A stretch of DNA of 37,748 nt from positions 1-37,748 of the forward strand of contig NZ_VUOB01000078.1 of NCBI RefSeq assembly GCF_008386585.1. Reading direction: 5' to 3'. The stretch's first letter is position 1. Each line of letters begins with the position of its first letter. Below, one piece after another: positions 23,406 to 30,332 of the stretch. Source of the DNA: Solihabitans fulvus (GTDB lineage: Bacteria > Actinomycetota > Actinomycetes > Mycobacteriales > Pseudonocardiaceae). Position numbers and translations under genes: made by a program. The notes under the pieces were generated by a model. The model did not search any database. It worked only from the letters and a program-made list of their open reading frames with translations, and was not told the DNA's origin.

Positions 23406-23480
23406 GGTCGCTCCGATCCCTCGCGTTGTTGTGCGTACCGTTGCCTATCGGACGGCGTCGCGCATCTCGGCACGCGGGCC

Positions 23481-23520
23481 GCAAACAGAAGAAGCCCGGA
23501 CCACCCCCCGAAGGTGGACC
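23481..23520 (-). terminator. Terminator after the ABC permease gene
   Basis: GGACCACC (23498-23505) pairs with GGTGGACC (23513-23520), with one mismatch and a 7-nt loop. On the minus strand it is followed by CTTCTTCTGTTTG, a pyrimidine-rich tail with several Us. It lies 73 bp after the permease stop and 76 bp before the next ATPase start. Confidence 0.6.
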
Positions 23521-23592
23521 GAGCAACTTCTCCCCCGAATCCGGCCGCCAACGCCCCCGAATGCGTCACGGCGGCCGGTTCGTTCATCCCCC

Positions 23593-24354
23593 TCAGGCAT
23601 CCCTCTTGTTGGTGACCACGATGCCGATGATCAGCACCGCGAGCGACACACCGGCGAAGTAGAGCAGCGAGCCCCACGGCGACAGGTGGTACACGACGGC
23701 GGCCGGGCCGCCATCCCGACCGCGGGGGGTCGGCTCGCCGCCGTTGAGGAAGTGGTCGGCGACGTGGAAGGGCAGCCACGCCTGGATCTTGACGCCGATC
23801 TTGGGGATCAGCGTGACCAGGTTCTCCGCGAGCAGCGCCCAGACCAGCAGGATGGACACCGCGCCGGCGGTCTGCCTGATCAGCATGCCGACGCCGAGGG
23901 CAAGGAGCGCGCCGCAGGCGTAGACGAGGCCGACGCCCGCGACGTTGCGCCACTCCGTCGAACTGCTCAGCGTCAGCGCCACGTCCGGCTTGATCAGCTT
24001 GGAGATGCCGAGCGCGCCGAACGCGGCGGCCTCGCCGACGACGCCGGCGAGCAGCGTCACGACGACGGCCTTGGCCACCAGCGGCGCGGTGCGGTTCGGC
24101 ACTGCCTGGAAGGTCGACTTGATGGTGCCGAAGCGGTATTCGGTGGTGATGGCCAGCGCGGCCAGCACCATGATCACGATCAGGCCGAACGTGTAGCCGG
24201 TCTGGGTGAGGCTCACGGTCAGCGGGAAGTCGCTGTTGGAGTTCGCCGCGATGATCGAGGCGAGCCCGATGGGCAGCGCAAGGGCGAGCAGCGTGCACCA
24301 CCACGGCGAGCGGGTGGAGAACAGCTTGATGCGTTCGACTGCGAGCAGAGTCAT
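23593..24354 (-). CDS. ABC-2 type transporter permease
   Basis: 253 residues with about six membrane helices: LLALALPIGLASIIAA, GLIVIMVLAALAITTEYRFGTIKSTF (the EYRFGTIK stretch is typical of ABC-2 permeases), VVVTLLAGVVGEAAAFGAL, VGLVYACGALLALGVGML, GAVSILLVWALLAENLVTL and a last one, LLYFAGVSLAVLIIGIVV, before the KRDA tail. The ATG is 4 bp after the stop of the upstream ATPase (24359), so the two are one transcription unit. The substrate is not readable; this architecture is used for peptide antibiotics, lipids or daunorubicin-like drugs. Confidence 0.88.
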   Translation of the reverse strand: MTLLAVERIKLFSTRSPWWCTLLALALPIGLASIIAANSNSDFPLTVSLTQTGYTFGLIVIMVLAALAITTEYRFGTIKSTFQAVPNRTAPLVAKAVVVTLLAGVVGEAAAFGALGISKLIKPDVALTLSSSTEWRNVAGVGLVYACGALLALGVGMLIRQTAGAVSILLVWALLAENLVTLIPKIGVKIQAWLPFHVADHFLNGGEPTPRGRDGGPAAVVYHLSPWGSLLYFAGVSLAVLIIGIVVTNKRDA

Positions 24355-24358
24355 CGGT

Positions 24359-25309
24359 TCACTTCCCTGCCGGGACGAAGTTGTCGGCGACCCCGTCGGT
24401 TCCGCCGAGATCGGTGCGGTACTCCACAGCGTCCCCCGTCAGCTGCATGAATGCCTGCTCAAGCGAACCGCGCTGGGGGCTCAGTTCGTGCAACACCACG
24501 CCGCCGGCGGCCGCGATGTCCCCGATCTGGTCACTGCTGGCGCCACTGACCGTGAGCGTTCCGTCGCCGTCCTCACGCACGGTGAAACCCTTGTCGAGCA
24601 GCGCGGGTCGCAGCTTGTCCAGGTGCGGGCTGCGCACCAGCACGGTGTTCTCCGTGGACCGCTCGATGAAGTCCGTCGTGCTGCCCTGCGAGATCAGCTT
24701 GCCGCGCCCGATGACGACGAGGTCCTCGGCGGTCAGTGCCATCTCGGAGAGCAGGTGGCTGGACACCAGCACGGTCCGGCCGTCGGCGGCCAGCCCCTGC
24801 ATGAAGTTGCGGATCCAGAGGATGCCCTCCGGGTCGAGGCCGTTGACGGGCTCGTCGAACAGCAGCACGCCGGGGTCGCCGAGCAGCGCGCCGGCGATGC
24901 CGAGGCGCTGGGACATGCCCAGTGAGAAGCCGCCCGCCCGCCGCTTGGCGACCTTGGTGAGCCCGACCAGCTCGAGCACCTCGTCGACCCTGCGGGCGGG
25001 CAGGCCGTTGGACCTGGCCAGCCACAACAGGTGTGCGCGGGCGGACCGGTTGGGGTGCACCCACTTGGCGTCCAGCAGCGCGCCGACCGTGCGAAGCGGA
25101 CGGTCCAGCTGCTTGTAGGGCTTGCCGCCGATCAGCACCCTGCCGGCCGTCGGGTTGTCCAGCCCGAGGATCATCCGCATGGTGGTCGACTTGCCCGCGC
25201 CGTTCGGCCCGAGGAACCCGGTGACCCTGCCGGGCTGCACGGTGAACGACAGGTTGTCCACGGCCACGGTCTGCCCGTAGCGCTTGGTGAGGCCAACCGC
25301 CTCGATCAT
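24359..25309 (-). CDS. ABC transporter ATP-binding protein (ABC-2 exporter type), copy 2
   Basis: 316 residues from the ATG at 25309 (MIEAVGLTKRYGQT), preceded by AGGGGGCG. Walker A GPNGAGKST, signature SLGMSQRLGIAGALLGDPGVLLFDEPVNGLDPEG and H-loop VSSHLLSEM match copy 1 nearly identically; divergence is concentrated in the last 100 residues (for example VREDGDGTLTVSGASSDQIGDIAA). It is translated just ahead of the permease (4-bp gap) and is probably its main ATPase. The 301 bp upstream hold the promoter; I see no clear operator there. Confidence 0.91.
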   Translation of the reverse strand: MIEAVGLTKRYGQTVAVDNLSFTVQPGRVTGFLGPNGAGKSTTMRMILGLDNPTAGRVLIGGKPYKQLDRPLRTVGALLDAKWVHPNRSARAHLLWLARSNGLPARRVDEVLELVGLTKVAKRRAGGFSLGMSQRLGIAGALLGDPGVLLFDEPVNGLDPEGILWIRNFMQGLAADGRTVLVSSHLLSEMALTAEDLVVIGRGKLISQGSTTDFIERSTENTVLVRSPHLDKLRPALLDKGFTVREDGDGTLTVSGASSDQIGDIAAAGGVVLHELSPQRGSLEQAFMQLTGDAVEYRTDLGGTDGVADNFVPAGK

Positions 25310-25610
25310 TGTCACGCCCCCTGTGAGTGGACCTCGCGTCGTGCCGGCATGCCCCCGAACCCGGCACCGCCTCCGCCGGGACTCCTCGTCGGCGGGTGTA
25401 GCCACACTCTGCCGAGCCGGACCCCGTGACCGCATCGGTCTGTAGTCGTGAGTCCCCACCAACTTCAGTCTTACCGTCGCTCATCCCCAGGTCGGAGGAA
25501 TCGGTGATCACCCTGAGTGCGCCCCTGGTTCTTTCGGCGGCTTCCTCAGGGGTTCGCCGGCGGCGCGTCCGGCCGTGCCGGCCGTCGGCCGAGGATCTAC
25601 CGTCTGACGA
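25310..25610. other. Gene-free spacer between the ABC operon and the PPOX gene
   Basis: This divergent region has no protein-like frame. Its left part must hold the leftward ABC promoter, its right end the TACCGT box of the PPOX gene. No hairpin, repeat or operator stands out. Confidence 0.5.
25598..25603 (+). promoter_or_regulatory. Leaderless -10 box for the PPOX gene
   Basis: TACCGT, then 7 nt, then the ATG at 25611; there is no ribosome-binding site. It supports this ATG. Confidence 0.5.
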
Positions 25611-26045
25611 ATGGCATACACGGAGGCCCCCGAGGGCTGGTGGCGCGAGTTCGTGTCAGGACTGCCGGCCCGCACCGGCAAGCTCGCGGTGGTGCGCAAG
25701 GACGGCTCGCCGCACATCGCCCCGGTCTGGGTCGACCTCGACGGTCCCGACCTGGTCTTTCTGACGGGCCGCGACACCATCAAGGGCAAGGCCATCCTCC
25801 GCGACGGCCGGGTGGCGCTGTGCTTCGACGACGAGCGGCCCCCGTTCCACTTCGTGACGATCACCGGCCGCGCCGTGGTCGACGAGGACATCGAGCAGCT
25901 GCGCTACTGGGCCGGCCGGACCGCCGCGAGGTACATGGGCGCCGACCGCGCGAACGAGTTCGCCGAGCGCAACGCGGTGCCTGGCGAGCTGCTCGTGCGG
26001 GTCAAGATCGACAAGGTCGTCGCGAAGATCTCCGTGTCGGACTGA
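25611..26045 (+). CDS. PPOX-class F420/FMN-dependent split-barrel oxidoreductase
   Basis: 144 residues, the size of the pyridoxamine-phosphate-oxidase-like F420-dependent reductases. GKLAVVRKDGSPHIAPVWVDLDGPDLVFLTGRDTIKGKAILRDGRVALCFDDE is the split-barrel core with the conserved HIAPVW strand and the K-x-K-N-like loop (KGKAILRDGR) that binds the flavin or deazaflavin phosphate. FVTITGRAVVDED continues the barrel. It lacks the C-terminal motif of true PdxH. It reduces or binds small aromatic or enone compounds in relatives; the substrate here is unknown. Confidence 0.85.
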   Translation: MAYTEAPEGWWREFVSGLPARTGKLAVVRKDGSPHIAPVWVDLDGPDLVFLTGRDTIKGKAILRDGRVALCFDDERPPFHFVTITGRAVVDEDIEQLRYWAGRTAARYMGADRANEFAERNAVPGELLVRVKIDKVVAKISVSD

Positions 26046-26069
26046 GCCGCCCAACCGGAATCCCCGCCG

Positions 26070-26546
26070 CTACCCCGTTACCTCCGCTACCCGCTCGCCG
26101 AGCCGGCGCAGGAACCGCCGGCCGATCGGTCGGCCGAGTCGGCGCAGCGCGGGGCCGGCGAGCCGGGTGCCCGGCAGCCGCAGCCCGCCGAGGAAGCCGA
26201 ACCGGGTGCGGTCGCCGTCGGCCACCGCGGCCATGCCGCCGATCAGCCTGCCGCTCTGCATCAGGCACCAGCCCGGCCGCAGCACCACGTCGAAGCGGTC
26301 CCGCAGCCCGAGGTGGCTGCGCGCCTCGGCAACCAGCCGTTCGCCGTCGTGTTCGACGAACCGCATCGAGCGGACGTCGGTCAGCAGCGCGGGCAGCGCG
26401 TTCTCCAGGTCGCCCGCCACCGCCCAGACCTGGTCGAACGGCGCGTCGAGGACGTCCTCGGCGAACACCGCGCCGGGGATGGCCTCGGCGAGCACCGCAA
26501 GCCGCCGCACCGGATCGAGGTCCGCAACCGGCCAGTTCGGGGTCAT
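26070..26546 (-). CDS. SRPBCC/START-like protein coupled to the ECF sigma gene
   Basis: 158 residues. The ATG overlaps the sigma-factor stop by ATGA, so both are translated together. The sequence AEDVLDAPFDQVWAVAGDLENALPALLTDVRSMRFVEHDGERLVAEARSHLGLRDRFDVVLRPGWCLMQSGRLIGGMAAV fits the polyketide-cyclase/START fold (beta strands with a hydrophobic pocket, and the typical start of DAPFDQVW). The C-terminus is Arg-rich (LRRLGRPIGRRFLRRLGERV). There is no membrane helix, so it is no classical anti-sigma factor; a ligand-sensing partner of the sigma factor is possible (inference). Confidence 0.7.
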   Translation of the reverse strand: MTPNWPVADLDPVRRLAVLAEAIPGAVFAEDVLDAPFDQVWAVAGDLENALPALLTDVRSMRFVEHDGERLVAEARSHLGLRDRFDVVLRPGWCLMQSGRLIGGMAAVADGDRTRFGFLGGLRLPGTRLAGPALRRLGRPIGRRFLRRLGERVAEVTG

Positions 26547-27043
26547 CGGCCCCACGCCTTTCGAAAGCTCCTGCGCGCCCGGAACAGCCGCGACTTCACC
26601 GTGCCGGTCGGCACGTCGAGCAGCCCGCCGACGGTCTGTTCGTCCAACCCCTCCAGGTCGCGCAGCACCAGTACGGCCCGGTGCTCGGGGGCCAGCCGGT
26701 CGAGCACGTCGCGGATGTCGGCGGCCAGCTGAGGATCGCCCTTGGCCGGCACCTCGGGCAGTTCGCTCGGCCTCGCCCGCCCTGCGGACCGCGCCACCCG
26801 GACGGCCTCGCGGACGGCGATCGCCCGCGCCCAGCCGAACACCGCGGCGGGCTCGGCGAGCTGGCGAAGGTTGCGGAAGATGACGATCAGCGCCTCCTGC
26901 GTGGCGTCCGGCCCGTCGGCCAGCGCGATGGGGCCGCACAGCCTGCCGACGTACGGCGTGAGCAGGGTGAGCAGCTCCTGCATGGCGAGCGCGTCGCCAC
27001 GCTGGGCCGCGCGCACCAGCTCGACTCGATCGGGTTCGGACAT
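26543..27043 (-). CDS. ECF-type RNA polymerase sigma factor
   Basis: 166 residues. Sigma region 2 at about 10-75 (RAAQRGDALAMQELLTLLTPYVGRL, DATQEALIVIFRNLRQL), a short linker, and region 4 at about 108-160 with the helix-turn-helix RDLEGLDEQTVGGLLDVPTGTVKSRLFRARRSFRKA. No SnoaL or other C-terminal extension is present. It directs polymerase to a small set of promoters; the target may include its own divergent region, where GGAACGTTCC (27104-27113) resembles the ECF -35 core GGAAC. The next gene is translationally coupled. Confidence 0.88.
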   Translation of the reverse strand: MSEPDRVELVRAAQRGDALAMQELLTLLTPYVGRLCGPIALADGPDATQEALIVIFRNLRQLAEPAAVFGWARAIAVREAVRVARSAGRARPSELPEVPAKGDPQLAADIRDVLDRLAPEHRAVLVLRDLEGLDEQTVGGLLDVPTGTVKSRLFRARRSFRKAWGR

Positions 27044-27103
27044 CTCGGCTCTGCGGCCTCCTCGGCTGCGGGGTTCCTCGTCCTGAGGAGGCTCGCTCGC
27101 GGC

Positions 27104-27113
27104 GGAACGTTCC
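27104..27113. promoter_or_regulatory. GGAACGTTCC palindrome in the sigma/hydrolase divergent region
   Basis: This decamer contains GGAAC on both strands, the usual -35 core of ECF promoters, 61 bp before the sigma start and 90 bp before the hydrolase start. It could be a shared bidirectional ECF element. Matching -10 parts are not convincing. Confidence 0.35.
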
Positions 27114-27202
27114 CGCGACCTGGATCACATTCTGGCCGGGAACGGGAGGGCCCGCCCGACGCCTCCTCCTGGCGTTCCCGTTCCGCAGGAGAGGACCGAC
27201 CG

Positions 27203-28078
27203 ATGACCAGGACCACCGCGCAGGACCGCCCGTTTCCTGAGGTGGATGGCGTGACCCACCGGTTCGTCCAGGCGGGCGACGTCCGGCTGCACGTCGCCGA
27301 GGCCGGCGCGGGCGAGCCGATCCTGCTGCTGCACAGCTTTCCGCAGCACTGGTACGCGTGGCGGGAGGTCGTGCCGCTGCTGGCGGCCGACCACCGGGTG
27401 CTGTGCCCGGACTTCCGGGGCGCGGGCTGGTCGGACGCGCCTGCCACCGGCTACGACACGGCGACCAGGGTGGACGACCTGTTGGCGCTGCTCGACTCGC
27501 TCGGCCTGGCGCGGGTGTCGGTGCTGTCGCACGGCTGGGGCGCGTGGACGGCGTTCGCCTTGTGCCTGCGCGCGCCGGAGCGGGTGGGTCGGCACCTGGC
27601 GCTCAACATGGTCCACCCGTGGCCGGACCGCCGGGCGATGCGGACGCAGGCCTGGCGGTTCTGGCACACCGCGCTCTGGGAGTACCCGGTGCTCGGCGCC
27701 GCGGTGCTGCGCCGGTGGCCCGGCCTGACCCGCTGGCTGTTGCGGCGCTGGGGCGCGACCTCGGCGGCGGCGGTGGCGGAGTTCGCCGACGCCAGCGGGC
27801 TGCCGGCCAACGCGCGGGCCGGGCAGGCGCTCAACTGGCAGTTTGTGCTCCACGACCTGCCAAGGCTGCGCCGCAACCGAGCGCTGCGGCTGACCGTGCC
27901 GACCGAGATCCTGCTGGGCGGCCGGGACGTCCTTGTGCCGCAGGCGTTCCTGCGCGGCGGGGAGCGGCACGCCGACGACCTGACCGTGCGGGTGCTTGCG
28001 GACTGCGGCCACCTGATCCCGGAGCAGCGCCCCGATCTGGTCGCCGCCGCGGCCCGCGCGCTGTTCGCCGCCAGTTAG
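27203..28078 (+). CDS. Alpha/beta hydrolase of the epoxide hydrolase/haloalkane dehalogenase type, nucleophile replaced
   Basis: 291 residues, full length. The ATG follows AGGAGAGGA. Oxyanion loop LLLHSFPQHWYAWR (HxFP, about 37-50), DFRGAGWSD, charge-relay acid in GGRDVLVP and catalytic His in CGHLIPEQRPDLV are all in place. The nucleophile elbow, normally GHDWG in epoxide hydrolases, reads SHGWGAW: codon GGC at 27533-27535 gives Gly111 where Asp is expected, a one-base difference from GAC. Without the nucleophile the normal ester mechanism cannot run, so this is a pseudo-enzyme, a changed activity, or a mutation. It is divergent from the ECF sigma gene; its stop codon lies in the TetR operator. 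Confidence 0.87.
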   Translation: MTRTTAQDRPFPEVDGVTHRFVQAGDVRLHVAEAGAGEPILLLHSFPQHWYAWREVVPLLAADHRVLCPDFRGAGWSDAPATGYDTATRVDDLLALLDSLGLARVSVLSHGWGAWTAFALCLRAPERVGRHLALNMVHPWPDRRAMRTQAWRFWHTALWEYPVLGAAVLRRWPGLTRWLLRRWGATSAAAVAEFADASGLPANARAGQALNWQFVLHDLPRLRRNRALRLTVPTEILLGGRDVLVPQAFLRGGERHADDLTVRVLADCGHLIPEQRPDLVAAAARALFAAS

Positions 28079-28117
28079 TGAATCGCGGTTCACAAACGTT
28101 GGTGAATCGTGGTTCAA
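28078..28117. promoter_or_regulatory. Two TetR-type operator copies
   Basis: GTGAATCGCGGTTCAC (28078-28093, palindromic ends GTGAA/TTCAC) and GTGAATCGTGGTTCAA (28102-28117) are spaced 24 bp start to start. The second overlaps TTCAAT (28113-28118), a likely -10 box 6 nt before the GTG of the TetR gene. Binding would give autorepression of the TetR-SDR operon. Confidence 0.75.
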
Positions 28118-28124
28118 TAACGAC

Positions 28125-28733
28125 GTGCCGCGCCCGAGAACGATCACCGACGAGCACCTGCTCGCCGCCACCGTGACGCTGATCGACCGCCGTGGACCGG
28201 GCTTCACGCTGGCCGAGGTGGCCGAGGAGGCCGGGGTCTCCGTCGGCACCGTCGCCCAGCGCTTCGGCTCAAGGAACGGCCTGCTCCAGGCCGTGACCAA
28301 GGCGGAGAGCGGGCAGGTCGCGCGGAGGATGCGGACGGTGGCCGGGGCCTGCGGGTCGCCCCTGGACGGCCTGCGCGCGGCGCTGGTCGACTGGTACGGC
28401 CGGATCGACGACCCGGAGATCGCCACGAACAACCTCGCCGCGCTCGGCATGGACCTGCTCGACCCGACGCTGCGCGGGCTGCTCGCGGACCACTTCGCGG
28501 CCATCGACACCGCGGTGCGGGCCATGGTGCGGGCGGCCGCGCCGGAACTGCCCGGCGCCCCGTCGCCCGCGCGGGCCGCCAGGGTGCTCACGGCGCTGGT
28601 CAACGGCATCGCGCTCGAATGGTCGGTGCGGCCGAAGGGCAGGCTCGCCGACCGGGTACGCCACGACGTCAACGCGGTGCTGGCCGGCTGGAGCCGGCCC
28701 GTCGCCGCGAACCAGGGAGAGGGCCAGGAATGA
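28125..28733 (+). CDS. TetR family transcriptional repressor
   Basis: 202 residues from the GTG at 28125, which is probably a leaderless start. The N-terminal helix-turn-helix is TITDEHLLAATVTLIDRRGPGFTLAEVAEEAGVSVGTVAQRFGSRNGLLQAV (residues 5-57), the rest a helical ligand domain with a dimer face near PSPARAARVLTALVNGIALEW. Two copies of a GTGAATCG-GGTTCA element just upstream are the probable operators. Its stop overlaps the start of the following SDR gene (ATGA), so the repressor and the enzyme form one operon; the enzyme's substrate or product is the likely inducer (inference). Confidence 0.9.
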   Translation: MPRPRTITDEHLLAATVTLIDRRGPGFTLAEVAEEAGVSVGTVAQRFGSRNGLLQAVTKAESGQVARRMRTVAGACGSPLDGLRAALVDWYGRIDDPEIATNNLAALGMDLLDPTLRGLLADHFAAIDTAVRAMVRAAAPELPGAPSPARAARVLTALVNGIALEWSVRPKGRLADRVRHDVNAVLAGWSRPVAANQGEGQE

Positions 28734-29641
28734 GCAAGCCGTTGGGAGACAAGGTCGCCGTGGTCACCGGCGCGACGCGCGGGGCGGGCAGGGCGATCGC
28801 CGTCGAGCTGGGCGCTGCCGGGGCAACGGTGTTCGTCGGCGGGCGCACCAGCGGGGAACACCGCAGCTGGATGGACCGCTCCGAGACCATCGAGGAGACC
28901 GTCGAGCTGGTCGACGCGGCCGGCGGCCGCGGCATCGCACTGCGCTGCGACTTCACCGTCGTCGAGGACGTCGACGCGCTGCGCGACCGCATCGAGTCCG
29001 AAGTGGACGGTCGGCTCGACGTGCTGGTGGACAACGCCTGGGGCGGCAACCCGCTGACCGAGTTCGGCAAGCCGATCTGGGAACAGGACCTCGACAAGGG
29101 CCTGCGGATGTGGCGCAACGGCGTGGAGTCGCATTTCGTCGCGCTGAACCGGTTGCTGCCGCTGCTGGTGCGCCGCCCCGGCGGCCTGCTGGTCGAGGTC
29201 ACCGACGGAGACGGCGACCAGCCCTACAGCACCTCGTTGTTCTACGACGCCGTCAAGGACACGCTGCGCATGTTCGGCCGCAGGCTGGCCGAGGAGCTCA
29301 AGCCGTTCGGCGGCACGGCGGTGGCCCTCACCCCCGGCTTCCTGCGGTCCGAGGAGATGCTCGACATCCTCGGCGTCACCGAACAGAACTGGCGGGACGC
29401 CGAGGACCCGAACTACGCGATGTCCGAGACGCCCAACTACGTCGGACGCGCCGTCGTCGCGCTGGCCACCGACCCCGACGTGGCCCGCTGGTCCGGCCGC
29501 ACGCTCAGCTCGTGGGGCCTGATGCGCGAGTACGGCTTCACCGATCTCGACGGCACCCGCCCCGACTGGGGCCGCTGGTTCGACGAGGTCCTGCTGGCCG
29601 GCGTCGACCCCGCCACCGCCGACCCCGGCGAGTACCGCTGA
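28730..29641 (+). CDS. SDR family oxidoreductase, TetR-controlled
   Basis: 303 residues, longer than classical SDRs. Cofactor loop TGATRGAGRAIAVELG (about 14-29), GGRTSGEHRSWMDRSETIEETVEL with an insertion typical of the subgroup that carries this RTS-type loop, CDFTVVED, DNAWGGNP replacing NNAG, LLVEVTDGDGD in the Ser region and YDAVKDTLRMFG (Tyr-Lys pair). No clear catalytic Ser is visible at the usual point (VEVTDG). The C-terminal 60 residues include GLMREYGFTDLDGTRPDWGRWF. Start ATG overlaps the TetR stop and has GGGAGAGGG. The substrate is unknown. Confidence 0.86.
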   Translation: MSKPLGDKVAVVTGATRGAGRAIAVELGAAGATVFVGGRTSGEHRSWMDRSETIEETVELVDAAGGRGIALRCDFTVVEDVDALRDRIESEVDGRLDVLVDNAWGGNPLTEFGKPIWEQDLDKGLRMWRNGVESHFVALNRLLPLLVRRPGGLLVEVTDGDGDQPYSTSLFYDAVKDTLRMFGRRLAEELKPFGGTAVALTPGFLRSEEMLDILGVTEQNWRDAEDPNYAMSETPNYVGRAVVALATDPDVARWSGRTLSSWGLMREYGFTDLDGTRPDWGRWFDEVLLAGVDPATADPGEYR

Positions 29642-29654
29642 GCAGGGGGCCGGC

Positions 29655-30320
29655 TCAGGCGTCGCCGGGGCGGACCAGGCCGGTCTCATACGCCAGCACC
29701 ACGGCCTGCACGCGGTCGCGCAGCTCCAGCTTGGCCAGGATGCGGCCGACGTGCGTCTTCACCGTCGCCTCGGACAGGAACAGCTTCTTGGCGATCTCGG
29801 TGTTGGACATGCCCTTGGCGATCAGCATCAGCACCTCGCGCTCGCGCTCGGTGAGCACGTTGAGCACGGCGGCGTCGCGCAGCTCGCCGCCGGCCTCGCC
29901 GAGGAACCGGCCGAGCAGCCGCTTGGTGACGCTCGGGGAGACCACCGCGTCCCCGCTGGCCACCGCGCGCAGCGCCGACACCAGGTCGGCGGGCGGGGTG
30001 TCCTTGAGCAGGAAGCCGCTCGCGCCGTTGCGCAGCGCCGACAGCGCGTACTCGTCCATGTCGAAGGTGGTCATCACCAGGATCTTCGCCGTGCCGGCCT
30101 CGGAGATCCGCTTGGTGGCCTCGACGCCGTCGAGCACCGGCATCCGCACGTCCATCAGCACGACGTCCGGCCGCAGCTTGTCGGCGAGGTGCACGGCGTC
30201 GAGCCCGTCGCCGGCCTCCCCGACGACGTCGATGTCCTCCTGGGCGTTGAGCACCATGCGAAAGCCCATCCGCATGAGCTCCTGGTCGTCGACTAGCAGC
30301 ACCCTGATCACAGCACGCAC
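29655..30320 (-). CDS. NarL/DesR-type response regulator
   Basis: 221 residues. Receiver domain: acidic pocket VDDQ (about 10-13), phosphorylation Asp in VVLMDVRMPVLDG (about 57), Thr in MTTFDMD and Lys in LLKDTPP. LuxR-type helix-turn-helix: LTEREREVLMLIAKGMSNTEIAKKLFLSEATVKTHVGRILAKLELRDRVQAVVLAYE (about 155-212). It is the partner of the kinase gene 12 bp upstream on the same strand. Either GTG at the start (VRAVIRVLL or VIRVLL) is possible. Confidence 0.93.
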   Translation of the reverse strand: MRAVIRVLLVDDQELMRMGFRMVLNAQEDIDVVGEAGDGLDAVHLADKLRPDVVLMDVRMPVLDGVEATKRISEAGTAKILVMTTFDMDEYALSALRNGASGFLLKDTPPADLVSALRAVASGDAVVSPSVTKRLLGRFLGEAGGELRDAAVLNVLTEREREVLMLIAKGMSNTEIAKKLFLSEATVKTHVGRILAKLELRDRVQAVVLAYETGLVRPGDA

Positions 30321-30332
30321 CCTACGTAGTCG

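Noticed and set aside
25517..27202. A long plus-strand frame fused in front of the epoxide-hydrolase-like gene
   Set aside because: Upstream of 27203 the translation is Arg/Ala/Pro-rich and overlaps the PPOX, START-like and sigma genes; the real start has a ribosome-binding site at 27203.
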